Of a DNA stretch of 5,239 nucleotides, positions 1 through 5,239 are shown in pieces. Source of the DNA: an uncultured cyanobacterium. Lineage in GTDB: Bacteria; Cyanobacteriota; Cyanobacteriia; Phormidesmidales; Phormidesmidaceae. Every line of letters begins with the position of its first letter. The first letter of the stretch is position 1. The translations under genes were made by a program, and so were the position numbers. The stretch covers positions 1 through 5,239 of the forward strand of contig CALHGI010000457.1 in assembly GCA_938029995.1 (NCBI GenBank). Direction: 5' to 3'. Below the pieces are notes generated by a model, which saw only the letters and a list, made by a program, of their open reading frames with translations, ran no database searches and was not told where the DNA came from.

Positions 1-271
1 AGCGCCTCGGCAACTTATAGGGTAGCCTTACGAGAAAACTAGGCATTTGTCTGAATAACATCCACTTGGAATGTATAGGTCAATACTAGTTGCAACAGAT
101 AGCTACCCCCGTTGACAATGTGCCAGTTTACCAACAGTTAATCAACTGGAATGGGTGTATAGCCTGTATCATCTAGACCAGAAGAGCTAAGTGATAGTGA
201 CAATTACCTGGTTTAACCCAGTCACATTAGGATAGATTTCTCGGAGTTGTTGAAAACAACAAGGTTGCTAA
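1..271. other. Non-coding leader upstream of the RDD/pentapeptide gene
   Basis: No open frame of useful length and no RNA gene could be recognised here. In frame 1 the first 13 codons are open up to a TAG at 40-42, which could be the tail of a gene lying further left, but nothing identifies it. A TTGACA hexamer at 112-117 resembles a -35 box but has no acceptable -10 box 16-18 bases downstream. A short inverted repeat, CAGTT-N4-AACTG at 135-148, could be a regulator site or chance. The length suggests that the promoter of the gene at 272 lies here, but I cannot place it. Confidence 0.5.
246..264 (+). promoter_or_regulatory. Ribosome binding site with abutting hairpin
   Basis: AAGG at 261-264 lies 7 bases before the ATG at 272 and is a plausible Shine-Dalgarno core. 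It is directly preceded by a perfect 6-bp inverted repeat, GTTGTT (246-251) and AACAAC (255-260), with a 3-base loop. An in-frame TAA at 269-271 touches the ATG, so the reading frame cannot extend upstream and the start is well fixed. Whether the small, A/T-rich hairpin affects ribosome access is inference only. Confidence 0.5.
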
Positions 272-2590
272 ATGGCACAGCAGATCATAAATACTCAGAA
301 TTCAATGGTGCTGGTCCCCAAAAAGCGGTCAGCCTGGCTAGGCTGTAGGCGCTTAGCAGCTTGGAGTCTAGAAGTTGGTCTGGTGGCCATGGGGGCAGTT
401 CTGCCCTGGGGGGCCGGGCAGTATGTCCTTATGAACACCCAGGTGCCCCCCATAGCTGAAGAAATCGCTGAAGACACCTCCACACAGCAAACTTCAGCGA
501 TCAACCAGGTAGATAGTTTAGTCCCCCTCAATCCCCTCGCCAGCAGTGCCCAGGAGGGTTGGGCTCGTATCGCCCAAATTCCGCCCCATCAATTGCATCG
601 TACCGTACCATACGCCACCAATATTCTCTGGACCATGGCGCTGATAGCACCGGTGGTGATTGCCGGAGGGCAACTGGTGCAAATGAGCCAGACGGGAAAG
701 ACGTGGCCCAAGCGATGGTTGGGTATTCGGGTACTTTCAACGGCCAGTGGCCAGCTTAAACTGCAGCAGGTTGTGCTGCGAGAGCTGGGGCGTTGGGGAC
801 TTCCCCTCATCGTCGTGGGAGGGGTTAGCCTGGCCACCAATTTTTCATTGGGTCTACTGACTCCAGCCATGGTGGGTCTGCTGGCCATGGCTGAGGGTGC
901 AACGGGGGCCTCAGCCAGTAAACGATCGTGGCATGATCGCCTAGCCAAAACCCAGGTGGAACTGGCAACAGCTGGCTACCTACCCATGGACACCACCATG
1001 GCGAATGAGCCGCCGTGGATTGCGTCTCCCGCCCGGGGGGAGTCCCTAGTCTATTCTCCGCCATGGAGCAATGCGCTCTCGTCCCAGGGTAGCGGGGCGG
1101 TTCAACTCTACGGTGAAACAGCCAATGACGATGACTGGTGGCTGATGGAAGCTGAGGGCAATCTAACTTCAATAGTTTTAGCCCCTCGGACCTTGCCAGC
1201 CAAGCAAAATGGCGGTGGCAGCCTGGTTGTGACCAGTAAACCCGCTAAATCGGAAAAGCGCCCATGGCTGCTATTAACCTGCGGCATGGTGGCGGCCTGT
1301 GGTGCTGGTTTTGGCCTGGGCCGAGTCACCCAATCACCGGCGAAGGCCCAGGCTGAGGACGATATTTTCTTACAAACGGCCCAGGCTCTCTTGGCCCAAA
1401 CCCAATCTGGCGGTGATTACAGCGCGGCTATCTTGATGCTGGGCCAGGTGGACGACCCCCGTACTGCCCACTATTTAACCGATCTATTAAGCCAAACGTC
1501 TCAACCAGAAACCTTAGCCACCATACAACAGGCCCTAGTCAGTCAGGGTTTAGACAGTTTGTCGCCCTTATTAGCGTTGAGCCGCGCCCTAGAAAATGAT
1601 CTAAACCAACCCTTAGATACCGACACTCGCAACAGCCGACTAGAACAACGCCATGTGGTCCAAAGTGCGATCGCAAAGCTCCTAGCCATCCACAGCAATG
1701 AACTGGTCGGCACCAGTCTAGATCGCATTAACCTGGGCCAATACCATGACTCAGACCGAGCTTTTCGCCTGATTCAGCCGGGGTTACTGGCAGCTGGAAC
1801 CAGCTGGCAAGGGGCCAACCTCAGTCAGGCTAACCTAGCAGGAGCAAGCTTTTTTGACGTGGGGGCGGATGGCAGAGCGGATTCCTATGACGACAGGATC
1901 AGCGACTTCAGTGGCAGCACCCTGGTGGCCACAAGCTTAGAAGATGCCAACCTACAAGGCGCACAGCTGACCAATGCCAACCTCAGACGGGCCGACCTTA
2001 AGGATGCCAATTTAGCCTATGGCAATCTTGAACGCTCCCAGTTGACTAACGCTCAGCTCATCCATGTCAATGCCCCCCAAAGTCATTGGCAAGGAAGTAA
2101 CTTAGTGGGGGCAGATCTGACCCAGGCAGTCTTTAACAGGGCTGATTTTACCCAAGCCAGGCTCAATCGGATTGAGGCGGCCCACAGCAGTTGGACCCAG
2201 GCCACCCTAACCCAGTCCGACTGGGTGGGGGCCAACCTCATCAACGCAGATTTCAGTCAGACCGTGCTGACCCGGGCTAATTTTCAAGGGGCGAACCTGG
2301 ACAGTGTGAATTTTAGCCAGGCGGATTTGAGACAGGCTAATTTACGGGAGACCGATCTGCGACAAGCTCAGTTAACCGGCGTCAATCTGGCTGATGCCGA
2401 CTTAGCCGGTGCCATCTTCCATGACGGCACCAGTATCAATAATAGTTTTATTACGCCCAACGCCCAGTTGAGCTCAGCCAACCATCTGCGGGGGGTGAAT
2501 TTTAGCCGGGCGCGCAACTTGGATAGCCGCCAGTTAAACTACATTTGTGCCCAGGGGGGGATTCATCCCACCTGTAAGAGCACCCCCTAG
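272..2590 (+). CDS. RDD-domain membrane protein with C-terminal pentapeptide-repeat beta-helix
   Basis: This 772-residue protein is of unknown function. Residues 18-227 form an RDD-like membrane domain: basic start, RRLAAW at 26-31, membrane segments near 30-52 and 115-136, a G-K-x-x-x-K-R-x-L-G-I-R-V block at 142-154, a hydrophobic stretch at about 173-208, and HDRLAKT at 221-227. The first RDD aspartate appears to be Glu34; Arg27 and Asp222 are kept. A low-complexity linker follows, then another membrane segment at about 331-350, then a helical region (about 360-475) with weak HEAT-like character. Pentapeptide repeats (A-D/N-L-x-x type) occupy about 512-527 and 551-716, the second block being 34 repeats without an indel. 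They should fold as a right-handed quadrilateral beta-helix. An acidic insert at 529-545 separates the blocks, and the tail carries Cys759 and Cys768. From memory, this order and the tail recur in cyanobacterial homologues. The start is fixed by TAA directly before ATG and by AAGG 7 bases upstream. It is probably co-transcribed with ycf20. Partners are unknown. Confidence 0.9.
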   Translation: MAQQIINTQNSMVLVPKKRSAWLGCRRLAAWSLEVGLVAMGAVLPWGAGQYVLMNTQVPPIAEEIAEDTSTQQTSAINQVDSLVPLNPLASSAQEGWARIAQIPPHQLHRTVPYATNILWTMALIAPVVIAGGQLVQMSQTGKTWPKRWLGIRVLSTASGQLKLQQVVLRELGRWGLPLIVVGGVSLATNFSLGLLTPAMVGLLAMAEGATGASASKRSWHDRLAKTQVELATAGYLPMDTTMANEPPWIASPARGESLVYSPPWSNALSSQGSGAVQLYGETANDDDWWLMEAEGNLTSIVLAPRTLPAKQNGGGSLVVTSKPAKSEKRPWLLLTCGMVAACGAGFGLGRVTQSPAKAQAEDDIFLQTAQALLAQTQSGGDYSAAILMLGQVDDPRTAHYLTDLLSQTSQPETLATIQQALVSQGLDSLSPLLALSRALENDLNQPLDTDTRNSRLEQRHVVQSAIAKLLAIHSNELVGTSLDRINLGQYHDSDRAFRLIQPGLLAAGTSWQGANLSQANLAGASFFDVGADGRADSYDDRISDFSGSTLVATSLEDANLQGAQLTNANLRRADLKDANLAYGNLERSQLTNAQLIHVNAPQSHWQGSNLVGADLTQAVFNRADFTQARLNRIEAAHSSWTQATLTQSDWVGANLINADFSQTVLTRANFQGANLDSVNFSQADLRQANLRETDLRQAQLTGVNLADADLAGAIFHDGTSINNSFITPNAQLSSANHLRGVNFSRARNLDSRQLNYICAQGGIHPTCKSTP
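1667..1674. repeat. HIP1 octamer
   Basis: An exact GCGATCGC palindrome inside the pentapeptide gene. HIP1 is a highly over-represented octamer in many cyanobacterial genomes; its function is not settled. It supports the taxonomic reading and says nothing specific about this gene. Confidence 0.8.
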
Positions 2591-2622
2591 GAACGGGCTG
2601 AACTCAAAAAGTTAGCACACCC

Positions 2623-2955
2623 ATGCAACGGACTCGTTTAAACACATTAGTGGAACAAGTAGGCCGCCGCTTTAGCCAATGGGTTTTTAACCCTTGGCGA
2701 CGCATTTCTTTGGCGGTCATCAGTTTGCTATTTGGCAATTTCTTTGCCACGGCCATTGCGGCGACGGCGGGTCAAACAGCCGAAGTGGATATTGTCATCG
2801 CCGCCATTTTAGTTGCCATGGTGGAGCTAATTAGCTGGGTACACCATCGATCGCGGGCCCAAGATCAGCGCACGGTGCTGCCTGAAATGCTCAACTCATT
2901 TAAATTGGGCATGGTCTACGGGCTCTTTGTTGAAGCGTTTAAACTCGGGAGCTAG
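2623..2955 (+). CDS. ycf20: Ycf20-like membrane protein (DUF565)
   Basis: This 110-residue protein is full length for the Ycf20/DUF565 family, found in cyanobacteria, algal plastids and, as nuclear homologues, in plants. Family features visible are the MQRTRLN start, the NPWRRISL block at 23-30, the TAGQTAE-x-DIVIAAILV block at about 48-63 and the C-terminal F-K-L-G-M-V-Y-G-L-F-V-E-A-F-K-L-G-S. Membrane helices are likely at 28-48 and 55-74, with a third hydrophobic stretch at about 92-107. The molecular role is unknown. Arabidopsis relatives affect non-photochemical quenching, so a thylakoid role is plausible but inferred. The start is firm because it matches the family N-terminus and an in-frame TGA lies at 2599-2601. 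No Shine-Dalgarno sequence is evident. The gene begins 32 bases after the stop of the pentapeptide gene, with no terminator between, so an operon is likely. Its last 60 bases are antisense to the 3' end of eda. Confidence 0.9.
   Translation: MQRTRLNTLVEQVGRRFSQWVFNPWRRISLAVISLLFGNFFATAIAATAGQTAEVDIVIAAILVAMVELISWVHHRSRAQDQRTVLPEMLNSFKLGMVYGLFVEAFKLGS
2896..2955. other. Convergent ycf20/eda coding overlap
   Basis: The final 20 codons of ycf20 (+), stop included, and the final 20 codons of eda (-), stop included, share the same 60 bases. Codon boundaries coincide, so third positions of one gene face first positions of the other. No intrinsic terminator lies between the genes, so each transcript must run into the other gene. 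The ycf20 side encodes the conserved C-terminal segment; the eda side encodes a tail beyond the aldolase fold, which suggests that eda gained its extension by losing an earlier stop (inference). Confidence 0.85.
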
Positions 2956-3645
2956 GGGCATCGCATGAATGGATTTGAGCAGTTGGACAGCCCGCTGCTG
3001 AATCCCCCGCCAGTCTTGGTGACGCACATGTCCATCTTCAAATAAACCACTGGAAATACCCACGGCGGTTGCCCCGGCGGCTAATAAATCAGCTGCATTT
3101 TCAACGGTGACTCCCCCTGAAGGGATAAGGGGAATATGTCCCATGGGCCCCTGTAAACATTCGAGGTATGTGGCTCCACCAAAGGCCTTGATGGGGAATA
3201 CCTTAACGCTAGTGGCACCGGCCTCCCAAGCGGTCAATATTTCTGTGGGGGTCATGGCCCCTGCCACGGTGGGAATGTGCACCGTTCGCCCGTGGTTTAA
3301 CAAATCTAGGGATGTGTGGGGGCTAAAACAGAACTGGGCACCGGTTGCGATCGCAACCCGCAGATTTTCTTCCGTCAAAATAGTCCCTACGCCCACGGTG
3401 CAATGGGGCAACGCCTGTTGAATAGCCTGTAGTAAAGCAACGGGCTGGTAGCTATTCCACGTAATTTCCAGTAAATGGATGCCCCCTTCCGCCGCCGCTA
3501 GGGCCATATTCAAACCGATCTCCACCGTTTCGGCACGAATTACAGCAATCACCCGATGACTGCGCAACGTACGGAGCCATCGCTGCTGATATTCAACGGG
3601 CTGTCGCGGCTTCAACCGCTGGGGGACCGAATGTAGTGCTGTCAT
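2896..3645 (-). CDS. eda: KDPG aldolase (2-dehydro-3-deoxyphosphogluconate aldolase), cyanobacterial type
   Basis: A class I aldolase cleaving 2-keto-3-deoxy-6-phosphogluconate to pyruvate and glyceraldehyde 3-phosphate, the last step of the Entner-Doudoroff route; related enzymes also act on other 2-keto acids. It is cytoplasmic. Motifs in order are R-V-I-A-V-I-R (31-37), L-L-E-I-T (58-62, Glu60 matching the catalytic glutamate), G-V-G-T (85-88), F-S-P-H (107-110), A-G-A-M-T-P-T-E (129-136), S-V-K-V-F-P (146-151, Lys148 the Schiff-base lysine) and I-P-S-G-G-V-T (174-180, phosphate-binding loop). The arginine after E-x-T-x in Proteobacterial enzymes is replaced in the W-N-S variant (63-65), which I recall from cyanobacterial homologues. 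At 249 residues it exceeds the usual 205-215 or so, with about 25 extra N-terminal residues and a tail (231-249) over ycf20. The start cannot move far upstream because of an in-frame TAA at 3649-3651. No clear ribosome site precedes it. The flux carried by this pathway in cyanobacteria is debated. Confidence 0.9.
   Translation of the reverse strand: MTALHSVPQRLKPRQPVEYQQRWLRTLRSHRVIAVIRAETVEIGLNMALAAAEGGIHLLEITWNSYQPVALLQAIQQALPHCTVGVGTILTEENLRVAIATGAQFCFSPHTSLDLLNHGRTVHIPTVAGAMTPTEILTAWEAGATSVKVFPIKAFGGATYLECLQGPMGHIPLIPSGGVTVENAADLLAAGATAVGISSGLFEDGHVRHQDWRGIQQRAVQLLKSIHAMPLAPEFKRFNKEPVDHAQFK
3347..3354. repeat. HIP1 octamer within a 16-bp perfect palindrome
   Basis: An exact GCGATCGC lies inside eda. 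The symmetry extends to 16 bases, GGTTGCGATCGCAACC at 3343-3358. It falls in sequence encoding the stretch just before the F-S-P-H block of the aldolase. The wider symmetry may be chance plus codon constraint. Confidence 0.8.
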
Positions 3646-3654
3646 AAATTACTA

Positions 3655-3693
3655 AAGTGGACACCTGAAGTGGGCATTGGAAGTGGACCTTGT
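3655..3693 (-). repeat. Three-unit 13-base tandem array in the eda leader
   Basis: On the plus strand AAGTGG begins at 3655, 3668 and 3681, exactly 13 bases apart. The units are AAGTGGACACCTG, AAGTGGGCATTGG and AAGTGGACCTTGT, sharing 8 to 10 of 13 bases pairwise. Read with eda this is G-Y-CCACTT three times, the last copy ending 9 bases before the ATG. The position suits an operator array, or a leader element affecting translation, but a decayed minisatellite is equally possible. Confidence 0.6.
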
Positions 3694-3734
3694 GTTACGC
3701 CCATTGTGCGGTTACCCATCCTTTTTAAGGACAC

Positions 3735-3761
3735 ATCTTAGGCTTTTAGACGAATTTGCAA
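3735..3761 (-). promoter_or_regulatory. Weak candidate eda promoter
   Basis: On the minus strand TTGCAA (3756-3761) and TAAGAT (3735-3740) could serve as -35 and -10 boxes, each matching the consensus at four of six positions. The spacing of 15 bases is shorter than ideal. It is offered only because the terminator upstream implies a promoter in this gap; it would give an 80 to 90 base leader containing the 13-base array. Confidence 0.2.
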
Positions 3762-3803
3762 TACAGAAGTTGTTACTTGTGTAATCAGTGTTAAAGATTC
3801 ACC

Positions 3804-3842
3804 AATCCATGTAACAAATCCATGGGGAAAATCCATGGAAAA
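3804..3842. repeat. Three-unit 13-base tandem array (AATCCATG core)
   Basis: AATCCATG begins at 3804, 3817 and 3830, exactly 13 bases apart. The full units are AATCCATGTAACA, AATCCATGGGGAA and AATCCATGGAAAA, pairwise 9 to 11 of 13 identical. A fourth copy of the octamer lies alone at 3960-3967, at the edge of the hairpin behind ftsH. The second and third units contain CCATGG, itself a palindrome. The array lies between the ftsH terminator and the eda start, so it could be a regulator-binding array for eda. Confidence 0.65.
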
Positions 3843-3882
3843 AACGTTAGGGTGCCCAGGGCAACGGAAAAAGCCCGGACCC

Positions 3883-3914
3883 AAAACAAAAGCCGCAGGA
3901 AAACCTGCGGCTTT
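3883..3914 (-). terminator. Intrinsic terminator for ftsH
   Basis: A perfect 11-bp inverted repeat, AAAGCCGCAGG (3889-3899) and CCTGCGGCTTT (3904-3914), is separated by a 4-base loop. Read on the minus strand the hairpin ends in TTT and continues T-G-TTTT, giving the U-rich tract expected of a Rho-independent terminator. It lies about 100 bases beyond the ftsH stop. On the plus strand only three Ts follow, so it would work poorly in that direction. Confidence 0.85.
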
Positions 3915-3967
3915 GAATGTCAAACTCTTTAGGAATAAGACTGAGAAACGTCTAGGGGTAATCCATG

Positions 3968-4001
3968 TCGTTGATTGGACAGATAACCATCCAATCAACG
4001 A
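3968..4001 (-). other. 12-bp hairpin just downstream of ftsH
   Basis: A perfect inverted repeat, TCGTTGATTGGA (3968-3979) and TCCAATCAACGA (3990-4001), has a 10-base loop and starts 15 bases after the ftsH stop. No T-tract follows on either strand; on the minus strand the T-run comes before the hairpin. It is therefore not a canonical intrinsic terminator. It may protect the 3' end of the mRNA, or be a protein-binding palindrome with two half-sites. Confidence 0.7.
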
Positions 4002-4015
4002 AAAATGGACATCAC

Positions 4016-5239
4016 CTAAGCAATACTCGCCATGCTGACATTGTTGTCAATGAGCAGTCGCTGCAGCTCATCCGAATCAACCGTTTCCTTATCCACTAGC
4101 ATGTCCGCTAGCTGATCTAGAACGTTACGGTTTTCCACCAGAACCTGCTTAGCACGGTCGTAGGCAACATCAACCAAGCTACGGACTTCTGCATCAATCA
4201 CAGCCGCCGTTTCCTCGGAGAAGTCTCGCTCTGAGGCGATGTCACGTCCTAGGAAGGGATTCCCCTGCTGACGTCCCAGGGCCACCGGTCCCAGCTTCTC
4301 GCTCATACCAAAGCGGGTCACCATTTGACGCGCAACGCGAGCGACCTGCTGTAGGTCGTTAGAAGCACCTGTGGTCACTTCCTCATCTCCAAAGATGATT
4401 TCCTCAGCCAAACGACCACCTAGGGCGACGGCCATCTGATTTTTCAGATAAGAGCGTGAATACAAACCGGATTCCAAACGCTCTTCACTGGGGGTAAACC
4501 AGGTCAGACCACCGGCTTGACCGCGGGGAATGATGCTGATCTTCTGCACAGGATCGTAATCGGGCATCAAGGCACCCACCAGGGCATGGCCCGCTTCATG
4601 GTAAGCCACCAAAGACTTGCGCTTCTCACTCATCACCCGATCCTTCTTCTCGGGACCAGCCAAGACGCGATCAATCGCATCGTTCACTTCATCCATAGAG
4701 ATTTCGGTCAAGTTGCGACGAGCCGCCAAGATAGCCGATTCGTTCAGCAGGTTAGATAGATCAGCACCGGTAAACCCAGGGGTACGACGGGCAATCTTCT
4801 CCAGGTCAACATCCTTACTGAATGTCTTCCCGCGGGAATGGACACTCAAGATTTCGAGACGACCGGAGTAGTCGGGACGATCCACAACCACCTGGCGATC
4901 GAAACGACCTGGGCGCAATAGGGCAGCATCCAGAACATCGGGGCGGTTAGTGGCGGCGATGATGATGATGCCGGTATTCCCTTCAAAACCATCCATTTCG
5001 GTCAACAGCTGGTTCAGGGTCTGCTCACGCTCATCGTTACCACCACCAAGACCTGCGCCCCGCTGACGACCTACGGCGTCAATCTCATCAATAAAGACGA
5101 TACAGGGGGCATTGTTCTTAGCTTGCTCAAATAGATCGCGAACGCGGGAAGCACCCACACCCACAAACATTTCCACAAATTCAGAACCAGAGATGGAAAA
5201 GAACGGTACGCCTGCTTCACCGGCAACGGCTTTAGCAAG
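4016..5239 (-). CDS. ftsH: ATP-dependent zinc metalloprotease FtsH, FtsH1/FtsH3 type (5' end outside window)
   Basis: A membrane-anchored AAA+ protease that unfolds and degrades membrane and soluble proteins as a hexamer. The 407 visible residues start at [10 protein letters not shown], just after Walker A; the two N-terminal membrane segments and Walker A, roughly 200-220 residues, lie beyond the edge. In visible numbering, the pore loop F-V-G-V-G is at 25-29, Walker B I-V-F-I-D-E-I-D at 47-54, the second region of homology at 96-115 with arginine fingers Arg109 and Arg112, the zinc site H-E-A-G-H at 214-218 (catalytic Glu215), and the third zinc ligand Asp295 in [13 protein letters not shown], the [15 protein letters not shown] block and the short tail ending SMASIA fit the cyanobacterial FtsH1/FtsH3 group rather than FtsH2/FtsH4 (from memory of Synechocystis sequences). 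FtsH3 pairs with FtsH2 in thylakoids for D1 turnover and with FtsH1 in iron-related regulation; FtsH1 and FtsH3 cannot be told apart here. All visible catalytic residues are intact. Confidence 0.95.
   Translation of the reverse strand, partial: LAKAVAGEAGVPFFSISGSEFVEMFVGVGASRVRDLFEQAKNNAPCIVFIDEIDAVGRQRGAGLGGGNDEREQTLNQLLTEMDGFEGNTGIIIIAATNRPDVLDAALLRPGRFDRQVVVDRPDYSGRLEILSVHSRGKTFSKDVDLEKIARRTPGFTGADLSNLLNESAILAARRNLTEISMDEVNDAIDRVLAGPEKKDRVMSEKRKSLVAYHEAGHALVGALMPDYDPVQKISIIPRGQAGGLTWFTPSEERLESGLYSRSYLKNQMAVALGGRLAEEIIFGDEEVTTGASNDLQQVARVARQMVTRFGMSEKLGPVALGRQQGNPFLGRDIASERDFSEETAAVIDAEVRSLVDVAYDRAKQVLVENRNVLDQLADMLVDKETVDSDELQRLLIDNNVSMASIA

Larger units (their letters stand above)
3646..4015. 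other. 370-base intergenic region between ftsH and eda
   Basis: Read in the direction of both flanking genes (minus strand), it holds a 12-bp hairpin 15 bases after the ftsH stop, an intrinsic terminator about 100 bases after that stop, a three-unit 13-base tandem array at 3804-3842, a weak candidate promoter near 3735-3761, and a second three-unit 13-base array ending 9 bases before the eda start. Open frames of 67 (+) and 86 (-) residues cross the terminator and look spurious. The terminator implies that eda has its own promoter rather than depending on ftsH read-through. Confidence 0.7.

Noticed and set aside
112..140. TTGACA at 112-117 as the -35 box of the pentapeptide gene
   Set aside because: The hexamer is exact, but the sequence 17 bases downstream (CAGTTA at 135) is a poor -10 box, so a promoter is not supported.
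1827..2420. Nucleotide-level repeats in the pentapeptide region as a mobile or CRISPR-like array
   Set aside because: The near-repeats of GCCAACCT-like words have a 15-base step and simply encode A-N/D-L-x-x pentapeptides.
3107..3421. 104-residue plus-strand open frame inside eda
   Set aside because: The minus-strand frame encodes an aldolase with all key motifs, so this is an antisense shadow.
3773..3784. TTAC-N4-GTAA inverted repeat as an NtcA site
   Set aside because: NtcA needs GTA-N8-TAC; this repeat has the wrong polarity and spacing, and 4-bp arms are expected by chance.
3804..3842. AATCCATG array as an RpaB HLR1 site
   Set aside because: HLR1 is a pair of TTACA-type repeats 10 bases apart; here the core and the 13-base spacing both differ.
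3738..3998. 86-residue open frame on the minus strand directly after ftsH
   Set aside because: It runs through the hairpin, the intrinsic terminator and the AATCCATG array, resembles no family I know, and the array period of 13 is not a codon multiple.
3835..4038. 67-residue basic open frame on the plus strand
   Set aside because: Its Lys/Pro/Gly-rich composition comes from the terminator and flanking A-runs, it overlaps the ftsH 3' end, and it has no ribosome site.
4517..4871. Two plus-strand open frames of 80 and 84 residues within ftsH
   Set aside because: They lie antisense to the conserved AAA+ and protease domains of FtsH and show no family features.

Overview
The window looks like cyanobacterial chromosome. 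Four protein genes are recognisable and all have close cyanobacterial counterparts: an RDD/pentapeptide-repeat membrane protein of a cyanobacterial architecture, a Ycf20 (DUF565) protein, a cyanobacterial-style KDPG aldolase (Eda) and an FtsH1/FtsH3-type membrane protease. Two exact copies of the cyanobacterial HIP1 octamer (GCGATCGC) agree with this. I cannot name a genus. Base composition looks moderate and I see no sign of recent transfer: no insertion sequence, phage gene, tRNA or CRISPR array.

Layout. Positions 1-271 are non-coding leader with no firm promoter; a small hairpin abuts the ribosome binding site. Positions 272-2590 (+) encode a 772-residue protein with an N-terminal RDD-type membrane domain, a second membrane anchor near residue 340, a helical linker and a long C-terminal pentapeptide beta-helix. 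After 32 bases comes ycf20 (2623-2955, +), probably co-transcribed. The next gene, eda (2896-3645, -), is convergent, and its last 19 codons plus stop lie antisense to the 3' end of ycf20. A 370-base gap (3646-4015) separates eda from ftsH. It holds a 12-bp hairpin, a strong intrinsic terminator for ftsH, and two separate three-unit tandem arrays, both with a 13-base period, one of them ending 9 bases before the eda start. The last block, 4016-5239 (-), is the 3' two-thirds of ftsH, cut by the window edge just after the Walker A motif.

How the genes relate. These look like housekeeping genes rather than a dedicated system. FtsH1/3-type proteases handle membrane-protein quality control and, with partner FtsH subunits, photosystem II repair or iron acclimation. 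Ycf20 relatives in plants affect non-photochemical quenching. Eda belongs to central carbon metabolism. The role of the RDD/pentapeptide protein is unknown. I do not see a convincing undescribed multi-gene system. The features most worth a second look are the paired 13-base arrays, the sense/antisense 3' overlap of ycf20 and eda, and the likely extracytoplasmic, possibly calcium-binding, pentapeptide domain.
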